Below, one piece after another: positions 1 to 11,221 of a stretch of 64,000 nucleotides of DNA; the stretch's first letter is position 1; every line of letters starts with the position of its first letter. The position numbers and the translations under genes were made by a program. The notes under the pieces are model-generated. The model worked only from the letters and a program-made list of their open reading frames with translations, did no database searches and was not told where the DNA came from. The DNA is from Kuschelorhynchus macadamiae (lineage: Eukaryota; Arthropoda; Insecta; Coleoptera; Curculionidae). Location of the stretch: the NCBI GenBank assembly GCA_030620095.1, contig JAUTXW010000871.1, forward strand, positions 248,001 through 312,000, written 5' to 3'.

Positions 1-146
1 TCGAACTCGCCTCTTTATAGTACTTTTAGGTACATTGTATGTTTTGGCCGCTAATTTCCATCCATTATATTCAGAATGAATTGCGTTTATCGCCTGTTGC
101 ATCATGCTATTTTCCGTCCACTGTTGTCGTTTCTTATTGGAGGACA
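1..146 (-). pseudogene. N-terminal helix-turn-helix (psq/Tigger type) of a transposase, cut by the window edge
   Basis: Reading the minus strand from the ATG at 144-146 gives an open frame of 48 codons that runs off the window. It starts MSSNKKRQQWTEN and contains AINAIHSEYNGWKLAAKTYN followed by VPKSTIKRRV. This is the pattern of the psq-type helix-turn-helix (W-x-A-A-K-x-Y-x-V-P-x-S-T-I/L-x-R) found at the start of pogo/Tigger-class DDE transposases and some insect transcription factors. In such proteins it binds the element's terminal repeats. With TE debris next door, a transposase is the likelier source. The rest lies outside the window, so intactness cannot be judged. Confidence 0.6.
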
Positions 147-943
147 TCACAAAAATGTGGTAACATCTGAAAAATTATTAAGCGGAAACTCTTTTAATAT
201 AATAATTTATAAATATCATATGAAACCGACTTAAATTTAAAATGTATAGAAAATACAAGAATATTCCACAGACTAAGAACTATTAAATTTGTTGTATCTG
301 TAATAGAAGCTTCAGTATTTTACGAATCACTTAAGAAGAAAACAGCAATGTTGCCCATCCGATTTTCCCCCTTTATGTACTATTTTCCTGGCTTAGTATT
401 ATCTGGGCTTATGGCTTATATTACGTAAGAGATTCGCTAAATTTTTTTATTTGACAGGGCCGAACGTAAAATTTACTACACATTTCCGGTTTTACCGCAA
501 AGTTTACCCGTGTGACCTTAATCCGAACGGAAACACATGATAACGTGTGCGATAATCCCAGTAAACTTTCCACTAACCGGTAAAGTTAAATAACAATTTA
601 CGTTTTAATGATGATAAACGCCTGCTGGATTTACGATAGATTGAGCGAGCTGGACAGCATTTCACTCAATTTTCGATTAATAAGAGATGATATACTGTCA
701 CGTGGTGCATTTTGTGGTGCGTAGGTCGAAGATAGTAGGAAAACGCTGACCTCAACATAAACAGGACTCGCAGTTAACACGTAAATTACATTATCAGAAG
801 ATCGTGATGTGCACCTATCTTTTGGGAAACTGTGGTCTATACCTAAACTTGTAGTTATTAATAACATAAGTAGGTTGACTCTTAAAATTCCCCTGGACTA
901 CTATAGTTTAATGAAACTAGTACATATTATAGACATATATAAG
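147..943. other. no recognisable gene
   Basis: AT-rich sequence. Short frames here (for example 631-867 on the minus strand and 809-1156 on the plus strand) show no domain pattern that I recognise. The second one overlaps the antisense of a transposase fragment. Confidence 0.5.
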
Positions 944-1490
944 TCATATACAAGTTGGGCCAATGAAAACTTTACACACCCATTTCCCGGCTTTAAAATG
1001 ATCATACATAATTTCGTCGAATCCAGCTTTGCGGAAGCAGTTATTGATGGTCTTGAATTCGACTTTTTTCCTTGCAGCAGCAGTCCAAATCAAGGCACTT
1101 ACAATATTTATGGATTTGTCAAATTGTTCGGTAGATTCAGAATACTCCATGGATGACAAAAGTCGCTCCATCCATTTGATCTTTTAAAACCATCAAATTC
1201 TAGATTATTAGCAATTTCTTGTGCTTTTTCCTTTAATATTGTACCGGATATTGGAATGTTTTTGGAGCGTACTTTACAAAACCAGTCTTAGACAATTTGA
1301 TCTATGGCAGCACCCTCAGTTTTCGCAAATTTCTTTTTCTCTTTCATGTTTCCGCTCTCGGCGAATCGCTTGTTAAGATCACTCCTCTTTCTCAAAACAT
1401 CACTAATTTGAGATTTTCCTACACCGAATAATACTTTAACACATATTGATGGCACCAGAGTAACATCCTAAGATATTCTATTGATGAAGA
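944..1490 (-). pseudogene. Tigger/pogo-class transposase remnant with deleted catalytic core
   Basis: The minus strand from about 1,480 reads GVGKSQISDVLRKR, a first helix-turn-helix. After an in-frame stop it continues with ISGTILKEKAQEIANNL and FKRSNGW, the second (CENP-B/Tc5-type) DNA-binding domain of Tigger transposases. It then jumps directly into ALIWTAAARKKVEFKTINNC-FRKAGF, a C-terminal motif of the same family (IxxCFRKAGF). The central DDE nuclease region of some 200 residues is absent, so an internal deletion joined the two ends. The copy is dead. I infer family membership from motif order, and no terminal repeats were found. It could be the same family as the fragment at 1-146, but the two do not overlap. 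Confidence 0.6.
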
Positions 1491-2037
1491 CTACATTTTA
1501 TAAAAATTAGGTGATCTATTAATTATGCAATTTACCGCAATTTACCTACAGCCCAGACAGCCTAAGCCAGCCTATTATTAAAATAGTGCTATTAATAATA
1601 GGTAGGCGCCGCGCCGCTGATTAGCATAAATCTAAATATTGCCCGTAATGTGCAATGTGCACCGGCATTAAATGTGGGTTTTTCAAAAATTATCTGAAAA
1701 TCTGTTCGTTCTGAGGAGGTAAATTTTACTGTTTTTATTAAAAATGCTCCAAATTTTACGGTCCGTGTCCGTTGTTCAGAGTGCCCGTTGTCAAGAGGGT
1801 CTAATACACAGAAATACATATACTGACGGTCGGTGACTTCAAAATTGTCTGTTCAACAGAGGTGTCCATTGTTCGGAAGTGTCCGTTAAGGGAGGATTCA
1901 CCGTAATTCCAAATTTTGCTATTCAGATTACCGGCTATATAAAAGAGCCGATTATGTGTTGTATCTTCACTAATGAACACTAATCCGAGAAATAGATATC
2001 GAACATGTAATTTTGATATTGCTAACAGTTTAACTGA
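1491..2037. other. no recognisable gene
   Basis: Apart from short open frames without recognisable motifs I see nothing. The stretch around 1,850-1,930 is slightly richer in GC but has no feature I can name. Confidence 0.4.
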
Positions 2038-2286
2038 TTACTTCACAGAATTGAGTCGGCTCTCGAAGTCATCCTCGTTCAGTTCCTGAACCAATCGTAT
2101 CTTAAAAGGATTGAACTTATGTTGTATAAGGTTTCTCCTGATTGTTGTGCGTGATACACCAGATACGTCGGACAATTTTCTAATACTAAGGGTCGGATCC
2201 AGCCCCTTCCCTTGCTTCGTCTCTTGCATGCACCCTATTTTATTTCCGACTGAATCAGTAGCGTCAAATTTGGCAACCAGCTGCAA
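2038..2286 (-). pseudogene. DNA-binding domain remnant of a DD41D-type Tc1/mariner transposase
   Basis: An 82-codon minus-strand frame contains LSIRKLSDVSGVSRTTIRRN followed by LIQHKFNPFKIRLVQELNED and FESR. This matches, motif for motif, the second helix-turn-helix of the three transposases at 30.0, 54.0 and 58.3 kb (pattern S-S/IRxxAxxxGIS-xxSVxRIL-x-H-x-xPYxxQxxQxLxxxDxxRRxEFC). The catalytic part is missing. This is a fragment of another family member, unrelated in detail to elements A-C. Confidence 0.55.
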
Positions 2287-2659
2287 AACGTAAACAGTGG
2301 ATACATTTTTTTCAGGTTAAATAAAGCCGCTGTTATTCGCCCAGAGTTATTATTTAAAAAAAAATTATAATTTCTGCCCTTTTTAACAATCGATTTGACA
2401 CGGTTGTAACGTTCTTAAAAATGCACGATGAATTGAGGTAAATCACATGGTCTGTCCGCAACTTTTTTTTGATAAATAATTAACAAATAAACAAATACTT
2501 CGCAAATGCCAGTCTGATAATGAATAATCCGTCCAGGTAAATTCCACAGTGCCTTTTTCTCTATTTTAGTTTTCATTTCGTTATCGATGAAAATATTGAC
2601 GTGAAATTTTAGGGTCAGACAGTATTCCATGATATCTTCTATGACATATGGCAATATCC

Positions 2660-3040
2660 CTCACACCTATTCAAAATTAGGAGTTTGTGCTTCCCCCCGT
2701 TGGAATGTTGAAGTTACGGGGATGAAAAAAGTATACAAGCTGTTTCACCTCGAATTAGAAATCGACGAGTCCGAGAGCTCCTCGATTTTTGTCACAGAAA
2801 TGTAAAAACGAAGTCTTATTTATGTCCAGATTTGAAATCTCTAACACATTTTAACAAGCGGTCGTTTAGCTGTGGTTGAAAATAATAAGGCAAAATTATA
2901 GGGTGATAAAGAACTTGATGAGGTCTTTAAAAAGAGATATGATTCGACCTCTCTCCCCTATTCAAATTTCAGGGGTTGTTCTCCCCCCAGCTAGGGTGTT
3001 AAAGCTACGGGGATGAAGAAATCGACGAATTTTTTTTTGG
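2660..3040. repeat. two direct copies of a dispersed repeat about 290 bp apart
   Basis: The segments 2,669-2,735 and 2,961-3,022 share the skeleton ATTCAAA-TT-AGG, CTTCCCCCC or CTCCCCCC, GT-GAATGTT-AAG and CTACGGGGATGAA. They lie in the same orientation inside an otherwise unassigned stretch (2,287-3,878), so this looks like a tandemly arranged or twice-inserted repeat. No coding capacity is visible and the family is unknown to me. Confidence 0.5.
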
Positions 3041-3877
3041 CCCATCTTGTGTAAGGAAACATGACGGAGCGAGTTGTTTTAGTGGAAATTAGTATTGCTA
3101 TTTTTCGTAAAAACAATATAATTGTTAATATAAAGTGGAAAAAAAACTGATTTTCTAAATCTCGATTGTTGGTCGTATAAGAAATACTTTTCAAGAACTG
3201 TAGATATTTCTTTTGAGATATGTGCGGTGGAAAAGGATTGTTTACTTAATAATGCTTATAATTTGCAACTTAAATTTTAAAAGTCGTACAAATATAGTAT
3301 TCCTCTTCAACGATTGTTTTCAAGTTTTGTACAAAAATCAAGCTTTATATAGGGATAAACTGGTACACATGTTGGTACGAATCTTTAATGTTTAAAAAAT
3401 CGGTCTGAAAAAATTACATATTCGATTAAACCCTCTTTTTATGAAAGAAAATAATAATTGATTTTGTAATAGATTATGTAAATAAAGATATAAAAAATAA
3501 TAAAAGCAATATAATAAAAATAAATTACCAAAAAATAAATAAAAAAAGTTATAAATTGTATACAGTGGTTTAAGCAGTGGTTTAATTTAAGAAGGTATGT
3601 TAAGTGAATGAATGTTTGAATATACGCATGTATGTATGTTAGATCTGGACAAAAAAGGTTATGGAGATGAATAATGTGTATTTCTTTCAATTTGAATGAC
3701 TTTTAGACAAGAGAATGAAACAGATCTAGTGTCATAATTATCATTTTCGCAAAAATTGGAAATTATTTTAGAATTGTACCTATCCCCCTAATATATTAAA
3801 CAATGTGAGAATAAGTTTCTATGACAAATTGTTTTTGTTAGTTTGTTTTAAACATTGCTTACGATTCATACAGTAAG

Positions 3878-5190
<1,313 letters not shown>

Positions 5191-5830
5191 GTGACGATCA
5201 ATTACAACTCCAGGAAGTCACCGACCACCGTACTGCCCAAACATCTGTTACAGATCATCCGGCCAGTGCAGGATAAGACTACTTCTTTTGTCAAAAATAT
5301 TGTTAAAGATATCTCTTCAGATCTAGAAGACCAATTTGTAAGCTTTGATGTGGAAAGTCTTTTTATAAATGTGCCGTTTGAAGAGTCGTTGTCCATTATT
5401 AAGACCAACTTGGTGGAGATTAGTTTTTTTTTAGAATTTCGTTACCACTAGATGGGGTTATGGACCTGTTGGGGAGTTGTCTGCATAATCGCAAACTTTC
5501 AGGTTAGATTTAAACGAAAGTTTGGTTAAGATATGTCGACGACACTCTCATTATATGGAACAAAGGTAACAAACTTCTGGTAGAATGTTTAGAGCATTTA
5601 AAGAGTATCAATCAAATTTACCATGGAAAAAGAAGAAAATTCCAACTTGGCTCAATAATTTTATTAAGACTTCCATTTACAGGGAACCTACGTACTCAGG
5701 ACATTACTTCAACTGAAACAACTGAAAAATAGTTTTCCCTCAATCCAAAAAAAGAGAGGCTCCGTTTATAATCAATTAACCTGTAGATTGGATGGGTGCC
5801 CCTGTACAAAATTACTATTGTGGTATTAAG
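5191..5830 (+). pseudogene. Penelope-like element reverse transcriptase remnant
   Basis: An 86-codon frame ends with VSFDVESLFINVPFEESL, the motif A region of Penelope-like reverse transcriptases (SFDVxSLFTNVPxxEAL); the catalytic Asp of FDV is present. After frame changes, 5,600-5,720 reads PTWLNNFIKTSIYREPTYSG and HYFN, corresponding to the YRKPTHTxRYLN signature downstream of the active site. The segment between (motifs B-C) is lost and stops interrupt the rest. It is a dead, internally deleted fragment, clearly different in sequence from the PLE pair at 23.8-25.6 kb. Confidence 0.65.
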
Positions 5831-7796
5831 CAGATCGTATATTTAAGATTAAAGTTTAACTTAGCTTAGTTTAACTTTATCTAACGCACAACTGTTTTAG
5901 ATAAATCCTACCGGCAAAGTTTCACAATTAGCCACAATTGTCACGAATCTTGTGAAACTTCTACTATGGGACTTTAGGGTATAAAAGTTAAACAGAAAAC
6001 ATTCTTTCTAATGAATTGCCCGGCAGCTGACCCAATTTCCCTCGGGTTGTTCTTTAGACTTACTAAACTCAGTCACTAACACAGCAGCGGGACACGATAT
6101 CTCAGCTTATTTGAATATTATCCTGATGTTCTTTGTCCGATTCCTTAGGACTTCACCAGCCAGAGGCATCTGCAAGATTTATCGAGTTATATTAAGGACA
6201 TCTAGCCCCGTCTGACAATAATCTTTTTATTCGCTTATTATCAAGAAATTACTATAGTCAAATTTATCAAATAACTTAAACATTTTTATATTAGAAGATT
6301 CGTATCATGAATGACTTTTTAGGGATATTTAAAGTTCATGAAATTATTCACTTAGAGGTAACGGTTTGGCATACAAAGCACTTTCTTCATCCCTACACAC
6401 GACTTGTATATCGGGGGTATAAGTAGATGATTTTGGGGGGTTAGTATCGCTCTCCCCATCACTTTCTTGATTGGTCGATCCCTTCTTTTCGTACCTACCC
6501 TTGTTCACGCCCACTTGTCTTGATTCTACCTAATTCTTTTCCACTCCTAAACCCCGTTCTGACGTGTGCCTCTGGAGGGAGGTGTTTTATTTAGGTGTTA
6601 GCAGCCAACAGAGCAATTCATTCAGAGTCACATACATGGGTTCATCTACAGTACGTTCCAAAGATATTATTTAACGTTGTTGGTGAAGTTATTTGTTTAG
6701 CGCTAACGGTGGCATTGTGGGAAATTAAAGTTGATGATCTAAAATATATCCCTTATAATTATGTAAGAAAGTTTGTCGAGTCAGTGGTTAATACAAATTT
6801 GGGGAAAGCTACCAAAACACTATCGACGTGACAAGGAATTACAGTTAAAATTCACGTATTATACTTATTATAATCAAGAGGGTGACTGTATAGATGGACG
6901 AATCTGTAAAAAGGTGTTGTGGTAATGTGCAACAAATTATGGGAAGCTGTTAGAAAACTAAGTAAAGAATTTTACTTATTATTTGAATTTTTTTTTGGAG
7001 TAATACGCTGTTATTGACGTAAGAGTAAAACGAACAAAACCGGAAGTGGCAATATTTTTATTGGTTCCTTGTACACTTGATTGTCGTATATTGTACAAGA
7101 AACTTTTAATAATACCTCACATTACATCCGTTTCTAAATGGCGTCGAAATTCATGTTAAAAAAATTATTGATAATATTTGGAAAATATGATTACTCTCAA
7201 ATAAATTGTGGTGGTATTTTATATATTTCTATGTGAATCAGTATGATCATATCATTTGAATTAACTTTTAGATAAAATTATAGCAACATGGATTTTACTA
7301 CAATAGTCTACCAAATCATCTTTTTAATGATGTAATTAAGTCGGAAATAGTTTTTAAAATCCAAGTGGTATTTGGCCTAATTGAAATTTTTGGTATAGAA
7401 AGTAACCAAATTTAACCTTAATAACTAACTAAAATAAAACTATCAAAATAGTCGAAAAAGAAGAGTGGCGTTTTAATTATCAGGTAACCAAAAATAAACA
7501 TTATTCATTTGTTCACGTCAGTCAGTTTGTAAAAATTTAAAACTATCTGCATTAATGAAAGTAGTAAAGTTGAAGTGACATTGATAATTAAGTCAATTTT
7601 GAACCTGCAATAATACATTTTTAATAGATGTAATTACATAGGCTTAACAAAGGTTAGTAAAAGAGCGGTTATCTAGACTGAAAAAAAAATGAATTCAGGG
7701 AATATTTAATTTTGCCAAATAAGAGAGCAAATATTTTATTTAAGCTAAGTATCTAATATTTACTAAGCAATGCAAATATGTTAAACATCATAAAGT
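5831..7796. other. no recognisable gene
   Basis: About 2 kb of AT-rich DNA. A 78-codon frame at 6,595-6,831 has no motif I recognise. No terminal repeats or RNA genes were seen. Confidence 0.4.
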
Positions 7797-8265
7797 GCGG
7801 TGCCGACTTGCGTTGGTCCGATCTCGCTCGGTAAACAAAGTAAAGTATCGCCGCGCGTTCTTGGATGGGTGACCACCCGGAGAAGACCGTGCTCCGTCTA
7901 GAAACGGGCTGCTAACAATAGGAAGTAGTTGTTGTAGATGCAATAACGACCGTGGCAGTACTACCACATTCTCTGTAAAGGTACCGTGAAATGCAAACGC
8001 GTGTTTCGATATTCGACGGAAACTCCGACTCCGCGCCCTGCAATGCGGGGCATGGATCCCCAAAAAAGGCCACCACGGTTTAATATAAGGGGTGCATTAT
8101 TTTTAGGCCTTCGCGGTATGTCCAAATATAAAAAAAATAAGTCCAAAGTTCGTGCAGCGACAAAAAGTTCCACTGGAGTGCGCAAGTTGGAATAAAGTGT
8201 AAATCAACTAGGAGGGTCGCCTCAGCTCTGACTAAACTTCATACGGGGAGCAATATGGGTAAATG
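7797..8265 (+). repeat. 5S rRNA-like SINE candidate (SINE3-like head)
   Basis: A GC-rich island in AT-rich surroundings. Bases 7,801-7,902 resemble 5S rRNA in order: CCGATCTCGCTCGGTAAAC corresponds to the 5S CCGATCACCGAAGTTAAGC region, and GTTCTTGGATGGGTGACCAC to the box C/helix IV segment GTACTTGGATGGGAGACC. This is followed by CCCGGAGAAGACCGTGCTCC. The 5S internal promoter (box A, intermediate element, box C) is the usual head of SINE3-type retroposons. The body to about 8,265 is unrelated to 5S and ends near an A-rich run at 8,310-8,340. Neither LINE-like tail nor target duplication was resolved. It may instead be a 5S pseudogene captured in a larger repeat. Confidence 0.5.
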
Positions 8266-8489
8266 CACATTAGTTTGCGAGCCCACAACCTAAGGAGTAG
8301 CAGTAAAGATAATAAAATAATAAAACATTAAAAAAAACAATAAAACGTCAAAAAATGCACTAAAAAGTGAAAAGTAATATTTTATTTCATATGGAAATAT
8401 ACAATGGTAGCACATATACGTTTTCTTCCTGACAGAATGGAGAACACATTAGTGAATGCACATGCTGTTCAATGTACCATCGAGGAAAC

Positions 8490-8690
8490 AGTTCGAAATA
8501 GCGTCATTCCACTATTTTTATCATTTTTTCAATATGTTTGCTATGAGACCACCCTTGTAATATCTTGAATATTAGCTGAAAATTTGATCCAAATCAGTTA
8601 AACCATCGCGGAGTAATAATCGAGGAACATACATAAAAAAATACATAGAATCCAATTGGAACCTCCTCCTTTTTTGAAGTCGGTTAAAAA
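8490..8690 (+). repeat. dispersed repeat, second copy at 57.33-57.54 kb
   Basis: Shares with 57,330-57,500 a run of matching blocks: CATTTTTTCA and TGTTTACTATG-like, ATCATCGCGGAATAAT against ACCATCGCGGAGTAATAATC, and AAAAAATACATAG with GAA-T-GA-AACCTC. Both are in the same orientation. This copy ends in GAAGTCGGTTAAAAAAAA, which looks like the tail of a retroposed sequence. No coding capacity is visible. Confidence 0.5.
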
Positions 8691-9372
8691 AAAGAAGAAA
8701 AGTGATTATGCGGATGAATTCTTAAAAATTAAAGAAAAACAAATGCTGGACCTGTACACAAAAATACAAATTTTGGTAATCGCTAGACAGGTGTTTCTGC
8801 TTTTTTAGGCTTCATCAATTAATGGTTTAACTAAGTGGAAAGATCTTTCAATTTTCTTAAATCGGTAATTAAAGAAGCCTAGTAAGGTTAAAACACGTCT
8901 CCAGCTGCTATCATAATTAATTATTTTTTTGCAAATAATTATAATGTAAAAACTTTAAAAGAAATAAAAAGAAAATAAAAAATGTGTGGTGTATTATCGA
9001 AGCACTGGTTTTATTCACTGTCATAAATTCTTATTTACGACAATAAATATAACTGTCACTCTTGCAGTAACAAACACAGCATAAAAATATAAAAGTAAAA
9101 AACATATACAAAATATTTAAAAAGATAATTAAAAACTAGTAAATTGGCTTTACCCTGAACACCCCTGATAACAAATTCCACTATATAAAGGTAACACAGT
9201 TTATATATTTATGAATGCCTGAGTATGTCGCGCTTAGTTTAATGTTTTATTAAATTAACTTGAGGTATAAATTATAAACTCGCATAGGTGGCACCTCTTA
9301 CTCTATGGGTTATAATATCTTACTGCCTAATATTTTCATCGTTTATATTCAACATACCGTTGAGTGTTTTCA

Positions 9373-9453
9373 ATCATCTCTACTACACGGCTGCATTGGC
9401 CTGATGAGCCCCATATAGGTCGAAACGTCGTCAATTATGCCGGTAGAGATGAT
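9373..9453 (+). ncRNA. hammerhead ribozyme, type I, intact-looking core
   Basis: The core CTGATGA is at 9,401-9,407 and GAAA at 9,422-9,425, with the cleavage trinucleotide GTC at 9,427-9,429 (cut expected after C9429). Helix I pairs 9,395-9,400 with 9,430-9,435 (6 bp, one G-U), then 9,388-9,391 with 9,439-9,442 (4 bp), then 9,373-9,383 with 9,443-9,453 (11 perfect bp). Helix II is short (G-C, a C-U mismatch, two C-G pairs around CATATA). Helix III is only the ACGU step, as in PLE and retrozyme-type hammerheads that cleave best as dimers. No coding PLE sequence adjoins it. The paired flanks make chance very unlikely; activity is inferred. Confidence 0.75.
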
Positions 9454-9499
9454 GGAAAGTACCTAAAGGCTTGTCAGTATAATGGTCCATTATTTTTGG

Positions 9500-9625
9500 A
9501 CTAGGAATGCCGATCTTTCTAAAAAGAATCGATTTTCGGGATCGATCTAGATCGAAACTAAAATAATCGATCTTCGATTAAATCGGTTGCGAAAGAATTG
9601 ATTCTCAAAAAATCGATCTTTAAAA
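9500..9625. repeat. ATCGAT-rich segment, possible hAT-type terminal region
   Basis: Beginning ACTAGGAATGCCGATCTTTC, the segment carries repeated GATC/ATCGAT blocks on both strands (AATCGATTTTCGGGATCGAT, AATCGATCTTCGATTAAATCG). Many animal hAT termini begin TAGGxATGxxC followed by ATCGAT-rich subterminal repeats, which is the basis of the guess. No partner end or 8-bp duplication was found. The frame at 10,100-10,306 downstream shows no recognisable hAT motif. Confidence 0.3.
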
Positions 9626-10780
9626 TTTTAGGAAATGCGACTTTATCTTAATGAAACTAATTACTTAAAATACACTTTTTTGTTATTGTTATTAGTAAGA
9701 AGTATTACAAAGGTTTTAAAATAGAATACATATACACAGAATTGCTCTGTTTAAGCTAAATAGAGCTTACCTTTGTATTTTATATCATTCATTCATGGAA
9801 AAATTAAATAATATTCAATAAAAATTATAAAAATAATTTTATGGTAAAAAACATAATAACTAAACTCTAGACTGAACCACTAACACAGAGCAGAAGAAAG
9901 ACTGACAACTTCAAAAACATCTTTTAAATAATAAAATAAACATACATATTTGTTTTTTTTTGTGTAATAATAGAAGAAAAATTAAACTGAAAAAAATCTT
10001 TACTTAAATATCATAATATTTAAAGGCTTAAATATATTTTATTAAGGTACCTATATGGTAAAATACCTCAATTTTTTTGTTTAAAGATTTGCTTGTGGGT
10101 TGTCAAAACGAAAGGAAACAAATTACAAGTTCCAATCTGAAACATCAAAAGAGTTTAAAAAAATAATTTTTGATAGTCTTGTGCAAGAAAACCGGTTACG
10201 AGAGGGGTCTAGTATATTTCCAGCCCTTGAAAATAGCCTCTCTGATGGCACAGAAGTGGCTGCTATCGAAAAGTGTTCCAATGCAACTGGTAGTAATTTT
10301 GGCTAAATTAATTTGGATTATTCCAAAACTCAAGTGGATCTGATTTCCTACAAATTGTGGGTTGCCCCAGGTTAATTACATATGCACGCTACTGGTAGAA
10401 ATTTCAAAAATTGATTGTTAATAAAAAATGCCCTTTTATGCATAAAAGACGTGTATCAAATTTCACACAGTTATTTATCTATAATAGCATCAGAAATAGG
10501 ATTTAAAAAAAATGTTTTTTTAAAACCCTGTATCTCCAAAGTTAAGACTTTTAGGTTCATATTAAACTTTTTTCTCAAAAAGCTCCAAGAATCACCCACC
10601 TTTAATATTAGCACGCAATTAGGAAACACCCTGTATAGTACTTCACAATGACGCCCCCTTTATAAAGTAATATGACAAACGGTCACTTTTGGCGTACCCC
10701 AATAGCCCAAAGTCGAACTGCATAAGTTAAAATTTCTCTAGTACAGGCCTAACTGCCTATTCTAATAAAAGATTCATAAC
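9626..10780. other. no recognisable gene
   Basis: AT-rich. Open frames at 10,100-10,306 and 10,415-10,651 have no motif that I recognise. A CACCCTGTATA terminus of the kind found on the DD41D elements occurs at 10,626-10,636, so part of a small TIR element may end here. Confidence 0.35.
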
Positions 10781-10783
10781 CAG

Positions 10784-11221
10784 GGAAGTTCGGGGTAATG
10801 GAAATTTACCGATTTTTTAGAAAATTTTACTTCTTTTTAACTCTTCACTAGGCTGCCATTTTATTTCGACATTTTTTTACCAAAATGTTATCAGGTCATG
10901 GCCATATGATCTTTAATGTTTGACCAAAATTTGAAATCAATCCAGACCAACAGACAGATAGATTGACCGACGGAATTGGGAATACGTGTTTTTTGGCATC
11001 TAGGGACCCCAAAACTTAAAGGTGAAGTCTGAAAATGAGTTAAAAAAAACGATTTTCATTATTGTACTATATCTACAAAGCGATATAAAAGTTCCCCAAA
11101 GTTGTAGACTACTTTTAGCTTCTTTATTTCATTGCAAAGAAAATCTTAGGACTCAATGCAAAAATATTTTTAGAGATATTGCGCTTTAAAATTGGTCGAA
11201 AATATGGAAAAATCGATATTT
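10784..11221 (+). repeat. family X copy 1, left part (interrupted by a LINE)
   Basis: Starts GGAAGTTCGGGGTAATGGAA and contains GCTGCCATTTT, ACCAAAATGTTATCAGGTCA, TTTGAAATCAATC, an ACAGACAGATAG run, TAGGGACCCCAAAACTT and ATCTACAAAGCGAT. The same blocks in the same order recur at 13,855-15,150. The copy stops at 11,221, where the tail of the LINE begins, and resumes at about 13,496. Function unknown; I see no open frame typical of a transposase in this part. Confidence 0.65.

Noticed and set aside
2415..2654. 79-codon minus-strand frame near the DD41D remnant
   Set aside because: No match to the catalytic landmarks (DEATF, HDGAPAH, SPDLTPLD) of the group.
7788..8195. Overlapping open frames on both strands in the 5S-like island
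   Set aside because: They arise from higher GC content and overlap the 5S-like sequence; no protein motif.
10100..10306. 68-codon frame considered as a transposase piece
   Set aside because: No recognisable domain or terminal repeats; left as unknown.
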